Positions 16,942-24,624 of a DNA stretch of 63,582 bases are shown here, piece after piece. Location of the stretch: the IMG/VR virus record IMGVR_UViG_3300046011_007723, positions 1 through 63,582 of that record; one strand, written 5' to 3'. Under the pieces are notes generated by a model that worked only from the letters and a program-made list of their open reading frames with translations, did no database searches and had not been told where the DNA came from. Made by a program: the position numbers and the translations under genes. The DNA comes from a virus. Numbering within the stretch: the first letter of the stretch is position 1; each line of letters opens with the position of its first letter.

Positions 16942-17364
16942 TTATATTTCGGTAGGAGCTGGAATTTCTTCCCAGTTATTAATTTCTCCATTCCATTTAT
17001 ATATACCAGTTTCAGGCATAGGAATCGGTGGAACGTATGAACATGAATTTTCGTTAAATACCCATGCAGTAAAGTTTTCACGGTTTGGTAGCGATGCCCA
17101 TGCGTCTTTTACTTTTTGTTGTTTTATGGTTTTTTCCGCTTCGTCCATAGGACGCATCATCCAAATATCTTTGTAAATGCCATCAACTAGATGATATTTT
17201 GGGTCATCAGAATCAAATTCTTCATATATTCCTAATTCAGGTCTTTCTACTCGTTCAAATGTCACCCAATGTTCTGGTATTCCACCAAAGGCTTGAAGTA
17301 AATTTTCTTCTAACGCTGGATGATTTTTTGGTAAATTGTTTTCTGTTTCTATATAAAGTTTCAT
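16942..17364 (-). CDS. Adhesin-linked accessory protein (candidate chaperone)
   Basis: A 140-residue protein with the conserved end seen in many marine-phage fibre-linked proteins: 'FTAWVFNENSCSYVPPIPMP' followed by 'GIYKWNGEINNWEEIP'. The N-terminal half is acidic and helical. The start ATG overlaps the stop of the polyglycine adhesin (17364), so it is translated directly after it. This is the position held by dedicated adhesin chaperones in other phages. The chaperone role is inferred from context. Confidence 0.65.
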   Translation of the reverse strand: MKLYIETENNLPKNHPALEENLLQAFGGIPEHWVTFERVERPELGIYEEFDSDDPKYHLVDGIYKDIWMMRPMDEAEKTIKQQKVKDAWASLPNRENFTAWVFNENSCSYVPPIPMPETGIYKWNGEINNWEEIPAPTEI

Positions 17365-18218
17365 TATAAATCTCCTGTATCAGTGGATGGGAAACTACGA
17401 GTCGTTCCTGGCCAAATGATACGAACTGCACCTTTGCCACCTGCAGAAGAGTAATTAGTACCTATATCATAAGCACTACTTCCGCCGCCTCCATAATTAC
17501 CTCCAGTGCTACCATTTCCAGTGCCGCCATCACCACCACCACTTCCACCGCCTCCACCGCCTCCAAAAAATCCAGCCCCAGCGCCATTTGGTCCTTGACC
17601 TAATAACCCAACACCACCGCCACTTTTTTGTCCGCACTGTTGCATGTTAGATCCACCACTTCCGCCACCGCCACCGCCAGCACCGTCTGATCCAGATGTA
17701 CCATTGGTAGAACCACCATTACCAGAATAACCTGCAGCTCCGCCTGCTCCAGCATGCCCTCTTGCACATGACGTTTGTGCGCTACCTCCAGTACCACCTC
17801 CATCATAAGTCCCCGATGGACCACCCCCGTATGCAATGCCACCATAAGAACCACCACTTCCACCAGTCGCTGCAGTTGTTGATCCATTTACAACAAAAGA
17901 AGATGTGCCTCCGTCAGTACCACCACCAGCACTCGTTTGTTGCGGTCCACCAGCTCCAACCACTATGCTATAAGAATTTCCTGGAACAACAGAAATATTA
18001 TTTCTATATGCTAGACCGCCGCCAGCACCACCGGAACCAGGAGTTCCAAAACAAACAATAGTTGCCCTAGCACCACTGCCACCTCCACCAACTACAACAA
18101 CAGAAACTGAAGTAACTCCTACAGGAGCAACCCAAGTATATGTACCCGCTGTAGTGTAAGCTTGTTGTCCTCCATTGTTAAACTTACCTCCCAATATAAC
18201 CTGCATAACACCTGTCAT
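17364..18218 (-). CDS. Polyglycine-rich tip adhesin (gp38-like architecture)
   Basis: A 284-residue protein. It has a compact N-terminal beta domain (about 15-45, 'GTYTWVAPVGVTSVSVVVVGGG') followed by roughly 220 residues that are nearly half Gly, arranged as Gly-rich runs separated by short loops ('SYGGIAYGGGPSGTYDGGG', 'CARGHAGAGGAAGYSGNGG'). It ends 'GGKGAVRIIWPG'. This is the pattern of polyglycine-II sandwich adhesins such as T-even gp38, where the loops between Gly motifs contact the receptor. Five Cys are present, unusual for such proteins. It overlaps the 236-aa fibre upstream and the accessory gene downstream by shared start/stop bases. Confidence 0.85.
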   Translation of the reverse strand: MTGVMQVILGGKFNNGGQQAYTTAGTYTWVAPVGVTSVSVVVVGGGGSGARATIVCFGTPGSGGAGGGLAYRNNISVVPGNSYSIVVGAGGPQQTSAGGGTDGGTSSFVVNGSTTAATGGSGGSYGGIAYGGGPSGTYDGGGTGGSAQTSCARGHAGAGGAAGYSGNGGSTNGTSGSDGAGGGGGGSGGSNMQQCGQKSGGGVGLLGQGPNGAGAGFFGGGGGGGSGGGDGGTGNGSTGGNYGGGGSSAYDIGTNYSSAGGKGAVRIIWPGTTRSFPSTDTGDL

Positions 18219-18925
18219 GACACGTTACCTGTTACAACACATACGGTTGAACTTACAAAAAGAATCGTAGCAATCCCGCGAGTAGCTAAAGTTATAGACG
18301 TTTTTACCGTGTTTGTTCCGCCAATATATGCTGTAGGCGCACTGGTTGTGATAGTGATATTACCTGTTGTGTTGTTAAAAACAGAAATTGCATCGCCATT
18401 AGCAAAGGTAGAAGTCGGCACAACAATAGAACCGCTTGTTCCAACGCCAACATATTTACCAACATCTACAGTAGTTAATGTGTAAGCAGTGGTTTTATCT
18501 GAACCCGTTTGAGGAATATTTTTATACCCTACAGCATTTGTCCCATCTACTGTACAAGATGACAGCGTACCGCTTGTTGGAGTGCCTAATGCTCCACTTG
18601 GTGCAAGATAATCTGTACCAGCAACAGCATTCGATAAAGCACCACCAGAATTAGCCTTTAATAATGATGTTCCAGTAGGCGGCGCCAAATAATCCGTTCC
18701 TGGAACTGCTACTGTTAAAGCATTTGTTCCATTACCTTTAGCAATACCGCTGATGGTTCCAATCGGCGCTTGGTAATCTGTACCGGAAATAGCAGCAGTG
18801 AATCCTGATACTCCGTTTGCTTTCACAACGCCGGTTAGCGTAACAACACCTGTTCCGCCAAATGGGACTGGAAGAGGTGTCCCAGTCGATCCACCTCTTA
18901 TAATATTTGAAAGACTTTTTGCCAT
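18215..18925 (-). CDS. Short tail fibre carrying the polyglycine adhesin region
   Basis: A 236-residue protein. The N-terminus ('KSLSNIIRGG…PLPVPFGGTG') matches the fibre at 15137. It is followed by three 'GTDYLAPP-GTSLLKANSGGAL'-type shaft repeats also present in the 1085-aa fibre, then a C-terminal beta domain of about 90 residues. It overlaps the start of the adhesin gene by four bases (ATGA), suggesting the two proteins form one fibre-tip complex. Confidence 0.8.
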   Translation of the reverse strand: MAKSLSNIIRGGSTGTPLPVPFGGTGVVTLTGVVKANGVSGFTAAISGTDYQAPIGTISGIAKGNGTNALTVAVPGTDYLAPPTGTSLLKANSGGALSNAVAGTDYLAPSGALGTPTSGTLSSCTVDGTNAVGYKNIPQTGSDKTTAYTLTTVDVGKYVGVGTSGSIVVPTSTFANGDAISVFNNTTGNITITTSAPTAYIGGTNTVKTSITLATRGIATILFVSSTVCVVTGNVS

Positions 18926-18935
18926 TTTTATTTCC

Positions 18936-19082
18936 TTATGGTTGAGTTGGCCAAATCACGTTAAACGGAAATCCTTCTTGACCAGTAATATCTCTTAGTT
19001 CCTGTCTATATATCGACCAAGCATCTTCATTACTACTAGACACAAGTTTAAATCTAATATAAGCAAGATTGTTAAAATTATG
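18936..19082 (-). pseudogene. C-terminal remnant of a tail-assembly chaperone
   Basis: A frame open from a stop at 19080-19082 to a TAA at 18936-18938 encodes about 47 residues ending 'WSIYRQELRDITGQEGFPF' then 'NVIWPTQP'. This is the typical C-terminus of phage tail-assembly chaperones (Phage_tail_APC-like, pattern W-x-x-YR-x-x-LRD-…-GFP-…-WP). There is no ATG and no ribosome binding site, and the upstream residues are in other frames or belong to the fibre end. It is most likely the stump of a chaperone gene lost when the 1085-aa fibre was replaced or rearranged. Confidence 0.75.
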
Positions 19083-19107
19083 CTAGTAGTAATGGTGTTA
19101 TCATAAT

Positions 19108-22100
19108 TTATATCTGCACTAGTAATTTGGTTGATGATAATGCAGTTCCAATATATAAAGAAGAATAGTTTGATTGTAATACACCAGTTAATTCATTCAC
19201 AAAATATTTTTTAGCTGTAGTCAATGATGTTTGATTAGTGACTACAGAACCTGTTGTTGATATTGTAGCAGTCTGACTGTTTGTATATGCAGCAGTTGAA
19301 ATACCAATAACGTTGTCTAAAGAAAAATCAGACGGCTTAATTACTATGCTTTTTAACCCATAACCGGCAACTTGATGATCATTAAAAGAAATAACTATTC
19401 TTTGATTTGTTGAATCATAAATTGTGGATGAATATGAGTACGCATCATCAATAGATGTGTTGATATTAATTGGGGTAGAAAACACAACGCCATTTAATGT
19501 AAGAACCCCTATAACTAATTTTCGAGTATATGTTGAGTTACCAAAAAATAAAATACCAATATTACCTGTAGGCATAGACACTATATTTATCGAGTAACTT
19601 CCAAATGTACTCGTTAATAACCCTCGATAAAATACTGATGTTGTTGAAAAATCAATACCGTTTTCATTTATATTACCAATAGAAACATTATTTTGCTCGT
19701 TTGCGGCCCAAACACATATAACTTTTTTATGAATTAAATTATATGAAGCAGCAAGAAATTGAACAGCTGAGCCTGGACTATTGGCAAAGTAATCAGCTGT
19801 TCCAAAGGAAATACTTGTTCCGCTTACTGTCCCAACAATAGCCTTAGCTGAACCAGCACCTAGATAACAAATTACAACTTTTTGATTAATTGAATCATAA
19901 ACTGGTGATGTGATAGTTACTGCCCCAGTTTGGAACTGAACAGCTGTTCCAAAGGAAATACTTGTTCCGCTTACTGTCCCAACGATAGCGTATCCTCCAT
20001 TACTTACATAACAAATTACAACTTTTTGATTAATTGAATCGTAAGTGGACGATATGTATGTGCTAGCTCCTGCATTAACTGTAACTCGAGTTCCAAAGGA
20101 AATACTTGTTCCGCTTACTGTCCCAACAATAGCATACGCAGAAGAAATTGCGTAACAAATAACAAATTTTTGATTAGTTATATCATATGTTATAGATATA
20201 TAAGTCACAGTGCCTGCGTCAAATTGAACAGGAGTTCCAAAGGAAATACTTGTTCCGCTTACTGTCCCAACGGTGGCGTATCCTGTGCCAGCAATACCAT
20301 TCGTATAACAAATTACAACTTTTTGATTAATTGGGTCGTATGCAGATGAAGTATAACCAGCAAATACATTACTAGATAGCGCCGTAGCTGTACCAATGGA
20401 GCTAGAACCACTTATTGTAGACGCTACTGTACCATCACTTTTAAGGTAAACGACGTCTCCATTTGCTAAGGTACCAGAAGCAACTGCAGTAAATGTACCA
20501 GCAGAAGCAGGCACAGCAGCAGATGTCCATGTAGTTCCATTAGATGTCAATACATTACCAGACGTTCCTGGAGTAACAGCAGCCAAATAATCTGTTCCGG
20601 CAACAGCATTTGATAAAGCGCCGCCTGAATTTGCTTTCAGTAATGATGTTCCTGAAGGAGGAGCAAGATAATCAGTTCCAGCAGTTGCTGCTGTTAACAA
20701 ATTGGCACCATTACCTTTAACTAAGCCGCTAATCGTTCCGATAGGAGATTGGTAATCTGTTCCAGCAACAGCAGTCGTTAAATCTTTTCCAGTTCCTTTG
20801 GTTATACCGGCTAATGTAACTGCTGATGTAACGTTACCTAATACACCATATGGAGTTTGTAGTAATTTCCAGTTTGTTCCTGTTGCGTTATAAACAAAAG
20901 AAGCATATGTTCCGTTGATATCAAGATAAACTAAGGTATCTCCTTCAACAGTATTCGAGCCGCCGCGTGCTACATTCAAATTATATGTATAAAATGTTCC
21001 AGCCACGTCAACGATATTTACGATACTTCCATCTGCTGGGCTTGTTGGTAAGGTGACAGTAAAACTGCCTAGAGTCGTATCACAACGAACCAAATCTCCA
21101 ACTGAAGCTGTATAGCTTGCGACTTTAACAGGAGTAGTAAACGTTCCGACACCGGTAGGCGTTTCTAAAATTCTCCAGTTTCCTGTACCTGACCCAGTTG
21201 AATTGAAGACCAAAGAAATATATGTCCCGTTCATATCAAGAATTAAAGAAGTAGTATCTCCTTCAATCGTTTTAGAACCCGCCGCTAAAACTGTCAAATT
21301 GTAAGTGTTAAACGTTTCGTGCGTATCAACGATACCAACAATATCACCATCAGTAGGAGAAGCAGGTAAAGTAATTGAAAACGCACCAGCTGTTGTATTA
21401 CATCTAACAAGGTCATTTGCAGCAGCAGTATAACCGTTTGTAGTTTGAATAGCAGTAGCCGTTAACCCGCCACCACCGATAGAACCCCATTTAGCGCCGT
21501 TATAACCTTCAAATACTGCTAGGTCGGTATTAAATCTTAAGTTACCTGCCGCAGCTGTTCCTGGTCGAGTACCGGTTGTTCCTGTCGGTAAGCCTAAACT
21601 AGGAGCAGAAATGTTAAGAGTTGATGGTGAATATATAGCACCACGATTAACATAAAGAGCATAGTTTGTAGCACCGCCGTAAGCATCTGCATATAAACCA
21701 ATATTAGAACCACCAACATGCACATCTAATGCAGTTCCTGAAATACCAATAGCATTTCCTGTGTCTAAACTTGATGATACACGACCAACACCAGCCATAC
21801 CAGCAGATAATGCTACACCGGAGGTATAACCAGAACCATATAACCCATACCCATATTCAGCAAATGTAGTCGTACCTGTAACCGCACCGGTATTATTAGC
21901 AGATAAAGTAATTGTCGTTCCACTTATTCCAGTTACTGTAGCGTCTGGAGCAATACCTGAACCAGTTACACCTTGACCAACAGCAATTTCTGCATTAGCC
22001 GCGCTAATTGAAATTGTGTTAGCGCCAGAAGTACCAGTAGCAGTAGAAGTTGTTGTTGTCGCTTTAGTTTCGCCAAGTAAACCAATATTATGTGGAGAAT

Positions 22101-22365
22101 TTATTTGATTTGTTGTAACATCACTAACAATAGCGCCTGCATTTGGAAATCTAGCGGCAGATGCGCCATCACCCATAGAAACAGTGCCTGTAAAGGTTGG
22201 GCTATTTGATAGTACAATTGTACCGCCACCAGAAGGCGCAGTGGGTAAGGTATAAGGAGCTGAGTTTGTTCCACCTAACGCAACAAGTATGTTTGTAAAA
22301 TTGGCATCCACCTCTGCGTTTGTTAGTGGAAACCCTTTGACCGTTCTAAGGGTGAGCGTTGACAT
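19108..22365 (-). CDS. Long tail fibre with seven propeller-like repeats
   Basis: A 1085-residue protein. Residues 1-45 share the attachment sequence of the 582-aa fibre (MSTLTLR…PLTN…GGTN…APYTLP). The middle has two copies of a ~90-residue domain ('NDLVRCNTTAGAFSITLP' and 'GDLVRCDTTLGSFTVTLP') and 'GTDYLAPP' shaft repeats. Residues about 680-1010 contain seven units of about 45 residues centred on 'YD-x-x-NQKVVICY … AIVGTVSGTSISFGT', the last three degenerate. Seven four-strand units suggest a seven-bladed beta-propeller head for receptor or glycan binding (inference). It ends near the chaperone remnant. Confidence 0.85.
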   Translation of the reverse strand: MSTLTLRTVKGFPLTNAEVDANFTNILVALGGTNSAPYTLPTAPSGGGTIVLSNSPTFTGTVSMGDGASAARFPNAGAIVSDVTTNQINSPHNIGLLGETKATTTTSTATGTSGANTISISAANAEIAVGQGVTGSGIAPDATVTGISGTTITLSANNTGAVTGTTTFAEYGYGLYGSGYTSGVALSAGMAGVGRVSSSLDTGNAIGISGTALDVHVGGSNIGLYADAYGGATNYALYVNRGAIYSPSTLNISAPSLGLPTGTTGTRPGTAAAGNLRFNTDLAVFEGYNGAKWGSIGGGGLTATAIQTTNGYTAAANDLVRCNTTAGAFSITLPASPTDGDIVGIVDTHETFNTYNLTVLAAGSKTIEGDTTSLILDMNGTYISLVFNSTGSGTGNWRILETPTGVGTFTTPVKVASYTASVGDLVRCDTTLGSFTVTLPTSPADGSIVNIVDVAGTFYTYNLNVARGGSNTVEGDTLVYLDINGTYASFVYNATGTNWKLLQTPYGVLGNVTSAVTLAGITKGTGKDLTTAVAGTDYQSPIGTISGLVKGNGANLLTAATAGTDYLAPPSGTSLLKANSGGALSNAVAGTDYLAAVTPGTSGNVLTSNGTTWTSAAVPASAGTFTAVASGTLANGDVVYLKSDGTVASTISGSSSIGTATALSSNVFAGYTSSAYDPINQKVVICYTNGIAGTGYATVGTVSGTSISFGTPVQFDAGTVTYISITYDITNQKFVICYAISSAYAIVGTVSGTSISFGTRVTVNAGASTYISSTYDSINQKVVICYVSNGGYAIVGTVSGTSISFGTAVQFQTGAVTITSPVYDSINQKVVICYLGAGSAKAIVGTVSGTSISFGTADYFANSPGSAVQFLAASYNLIHKKVICVWAANEQNNVSIGNINENGIDFSTTSVFYRGLLTSTFGSYSINIVSMPTGNIGILFFGNSTYTRKLVIGVLTLNGVVFSTPININTSIDDAYSYSSTIYDSTNQRIVISFNDHQVAGYGLKSIVIKPSDFSLDNVIGISTAAYTNSQTATISTTGSVVTNQTSLTTAKKYFVNELTGVLQSNYSSLYIGTALSSTKLLVQI
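19340..20380 (-). repeat. Coding repeats of the propeller-like head
   Basis: At least four copies of a near-identical segment (for example at 19806, 19941, 20091 and 20231, all containing CAAAGGAAATACTTGTTCCG) mark units spaced about 130-150 bp. Weaker units extend to both sides, for seven in total. Confidence 0.75.
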
Positions 22366-22421
22366 TATTAATTCCTTTAAAGTTGGAGGTGTTACCGTTA
22401 TTATTTTTTAACAATTTATAA

Positions 22422-22428
22422 TATTTAG
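22422..22428 (-). promoter_or_regulatory. Putative late promoter variant (CTAAATA)
   Basis: CTAAATA on the minus strand, 57 bp upstream of the 1085-aa fibre start. A TATAAAT-like sequence lies just downstream of it. The same element at the same cassette position precedes gp25 at 41751. Confidence 0.5.
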
Positions 22429-22444
22429 TGCTTAAAAATAAAAC

Positions 22445-22473
22445 TTTACTTTATGTTTCTAAACACGTATAAT
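22445..22473 (+). promoter_or_regulatory. Early-type promoter P1 (TTTACT-N17-TATAAT)
   Basis: The -35-like element TTTACT is at 22445-22450 and a perfect -10 TATAAT at 22468-22473, with a 17-bp spacer. The leader starts AGCCTAGTCGGGC…; its AGCCT can pair with AGGTT (one G-U). It points toward the 3' end of the leftward baseplate operon, so any transcript would be antisense. Confidence 0.75.
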
Positions 22474-22518
22474 AGCCTAGTCGGGCGTGAATTGAGGTTA
22501 AGCGCTTAAAAAGTAAAA

Positions 22519-22549
22519 AAGCCGGTAAACTGTTAAGTCATACCGGCTT
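22519..22549 (-). terminator. Intrinsic terminator of the baseplate-periphery operon
   Basis: A perfect 9-bp stem AAGCCGGTA/TACCGGCTT with a 13-nt loop, followed on the minus strand by TTTTACTTTTT. It lies 8 bp after the stop of the 67-aa gene, so it ends the leftward operon. Confidence 0.85.
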
Positions 22550-22556
22550 ATGAATA

Positions 22557-22760
22557 CTATTTTGATAAGACTTGTCTAAGTAAATTCTTTAATTCTGATA
22601 GTTCTGATTTAAGGTCAGCCACTTCAGAAGATAAAGAATGTGTTTTATTATTTTCTTCGCGCATTTGTTTAAATTTACGCATTTCATTAATGTCTACATT
22701 CACTATCGAATTTGACCGTTCATCCCGTTTTAAACTAGGATTATCTTTTACAGTAATCAT
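22557..22760 (-). CDS. Small coiled-coil protein at the end of the baseplate operon
   Basis: A 67-residue protein with an N-terminal 'ITVKDNPSLKRDERSNSIVN' pattern and a C-terminal heptad-rich helix (about 40-67). Small proteins with 'V-x-x-NP-x-L-x-RD…AI-N' sit beside baseplate genes in many marine T4-like phages (recollection; function unknown). It overlaps the stop of the 619-aa gene (ATGA). Confidence 0.7.
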   Translation of the reverse strand: MITVKDNPSLKRDERSNSIVNVDINEMRKFKQMREENNKTHSLSSEVADLKSELSELKNLLRQVLSK

Positions 22761-24616
22761 GATGTCGCCACGGCTCTCAAATTTTTAACTCTAGGGAAAT
22801 TAACAGGGTTATCCGAATACATCACCACTTTAACAATAAAGGTTTTAAACGAATTGTAATTAACCTTTCCAAGTTGATAATAAAAATCATCAAGTTTGTA
22901 CTCATCAATAACAAAATCATTATCGGTTGATGAATACTGAATATCACCTTTCAATGGGATTTGTACATATGAATGGTCTTCAAACTTAGCAAAATCATCA
23001 CCGGCAACCGCCTTAATAAAAACTTCAACAGATGTTCCATGTCGTCTATTAACATCAAGCAAAACGCGAATTCCGGTTGCATCAAACCCATCAGCCAATA
23101 CTACCTTTTTCGTCACGTATTTAGCCGCCGCGCCACCGCGATATGGGTCAGTTTCATCAATAAGTAAATCCAGTTTGGTGTTAATAGCGTTCTGAAAGAA
23201 CTTCATATTAATTTTATCTTTCTGTATAACAGGAGAAAGATTAGTATCCGTTGATGATAAGGTGTATTTCACATATGGAGTGACGTTTGGTGCAAGTGTG
23301 GTTCTTTGTGATAGTTTCACATTGGTGTTATTGTTGACTGAAATATAACTAGAATCCAATTTAGAATAATACTTTAAAGATGTTCCAGCGATTTCTTTAT
23401 CAGGAGAAGTGATGCTAATCATATCAGAAATAATAGAATCTGAGTCTTTGATTAGTGGTATTTCAACATCAAGCGAATTCGTATTGAATACACATTTATG
23501 AAGATTAAACATCATATCTTTAGTTTGGTCGGCTGTCCATGTTCTGGCGTTTTGCGACATAAAGAATGACCCGACATTACCGTCTGGATTCGTTGAAATT
23601 AGCTTGCCCGTAGACAAATCTGTAGAACCTAATTCTGAAACAAAAACGCGGTATTTTGCGTTGTCTGAACCAACAACAATCGCATATTCTCCAGCTTCAA
23701 GATGAATAGGATCGCTGAACGTAAATGTTGTAGCAGTTGGGATAGGCGCTATGCTAGTTCCTGTTGGTAAATTAACAGATGCATAAGGTATCTCAACTCT
23801 TGAGTTTGTTAAATGCGAATCAGAAGAAGGATAGCCGTTAACCGTTTTTGTCACATAAATCCAAGCTGTTGAGTTTGACCCAGTATCAGGTTTCTGCGAG
23901 AAATAGATATCAGCCTTAGAAAGGAATAAGCCGTTAGGGTATTCTTTAGGATTAACGTAAAATGATTGGGCAACTGGATCAATAACAATATTTAGTTTTT
24001 CGTCAGAAGAACCTGTTACAACATACCCCTCACCAGATGTTCCTTCATATGATAATTGTATATCACTATGTCCTCCACTATGGTCGTCACCGTTAACAAA
24101 AATGTAAAACGTTTTAGATGGAACAACAAAATTGCCGTCAAATTGCACACCTCTTTTTATTCCTGTTGGTGTTTGAGTTCCAACAGCAGCAGTGCCTGTT
24201 TTCCAAGCAGTTTTACTGTCACTAACAGATATCTGTATATTAGAACCACCGTTCGCTAATGTAGCCGGCGTAGGTGAGACGTAGTGTATATTTATATTTT
24301 TTCCAATTAAGTTATCGGAAACTGTGACCTCTACCCTGCCTCTCCATCCATATAATCCACCATCGTTTGTTGCTGTGCCTATTGTTATGCTGGTACTTTC
24401 AATTATGGTCTGTTTTATATTTGATACTGCAGTTGTTTTTAATTCAGGGTTAGCCTTATTTATTGGAACTGCAGCTGATGTTGAATTTACAGTAAGTTTT
24501 AAATCTCCGCCTTTACTCGTTAAATATGGGCTAAAATACACAAGACACTCAATGGAGCCGGTTAATTCGGCTCCATTAACATTGCCAACGGGTAAAATTC
24601 CGTTAAATTTATTCAT
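22757..24616 (-). CDS. Baseplate/fibre-anchor protein matching the C-terminal half of DUF4815 proteins
   Basis: A 619-residue protein. The hallmark 'VIDPVAQSFYVNPKEYPNGLFLSKADIYFS' (about 210-240) followed by 'IYVTKTVNGYPSSDSHL' is found in the C-terminal part of the large DUF4815-type structural proteins of cyanophages, where it forms the peripheral baseplate arm. Here it is a separate gene starting 8 bp after the stop of the 3384-aa protein, with its own AAGGA site. The last 150 residues contain a beta domain with 'NRRHGTSVEVFIKAV'. It probably assembles with the giant protein at the baseplate edge. Confidence 0.8.
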   Translation of the reverse strand: MNKFNGILPVGNVNGAELTGSIECLVYFSPYLTSKGGDLKLTVNSTSAAVPINKANPELKTTAVSNIKQTIIESTSITIGTATNDGGLYGWRGRVEVTVSDNLIGKNINIHYVSPTPATLANGGSNIQISVSDSKTAWKTGTAAVGTQTPTGIKRGVQFDGNFVVPSKTFYIFVNGDDHSGGHSDIQLSYEGTSGEGYVVTGSSDEKLNIVIDPVAQSFYVNPKEYPNGLFLSKADIYFSQKPDTGSNSTAWIYVTKTVNGYPSSDSHLTNSRVEIPYASVNLPTGTSIAPIPTATTFTFSDPIHLEAGEYAIVVGSDNAKYRVFVSELGSTDLSTGKLISTNPDGNVGSFFMSQNARTWTADQTKDMMFNLHKCVFNTNSLDVEIPLIKDSDSIISDMISITSPDKEIAGTSLKYYSKLDSSYISVNNNTNVKLSQRTTLAPNVTPYVKYTLSSTDTNLSPVIQKDKINMKFFQNAINTKLDLLIDETDPYRGGAAAKYVTKKVVLADGFDATGIRVLLDVNRRHGTSVEVFIKAVAGDDFAKFEDHSYVQIPLKGDIQYSSTDNDFVIDEYKLDDFYYQLGKVNYNSFKTFIVKVVMYSDNPVNFPRVKNLRAVATS

Positions 24617-24624
24617 AAAAATCC

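Larger units (their letters stand above)
22421..22500 (+). repeat. Divergent promoter cassette, copy 1 ('empty')
   Basis: This region matches 41750-41829. About 33 bp (ATATTTAGTGCTTAAAAATA… through CTTTACTTT) are identical, followed by a variable spacer of about 14 bp, then about 31 bp (GTATAATAGCCTAGTCGGGC… to TTGAGG) identical. It combines a leftward CTAAATA element with a rightward TTTACT-N17-TATAAT promoter. Downstream on the plus strand there is only a hairpin and no rightward gene. Confidence 0.9.
22366..22556. other. Intergenic regulatory region between two late operons (191 bp)
   Basis: This is the longest gene-free stretch. From right to left it holds the terminator for the leftward baseplate-periphery operon (22519-22549), a rightward early-type promoter with a conserved leader, a CTAAATA late element pointing left, and the leader of the 1085-aa fibre with an AGGTG-like region. 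No gene of useful length is present on either strand. Confidence 0.8.

Noticed and set aside
17600-18061. Long open frames antisense to, and in another frame of, the Gly-rich adhesin
   Set aside because: They arise from GGN codon bias; the products are His/Met- or Val/Met-rich repeats with no start signal.
24291-24298. TATTTATA (late promoter core on the minus strand) inside the 619-aa gene
   Set aside because: Internal to coding sequence with no gene start nearby; expected by chance in AT-rich DNA.
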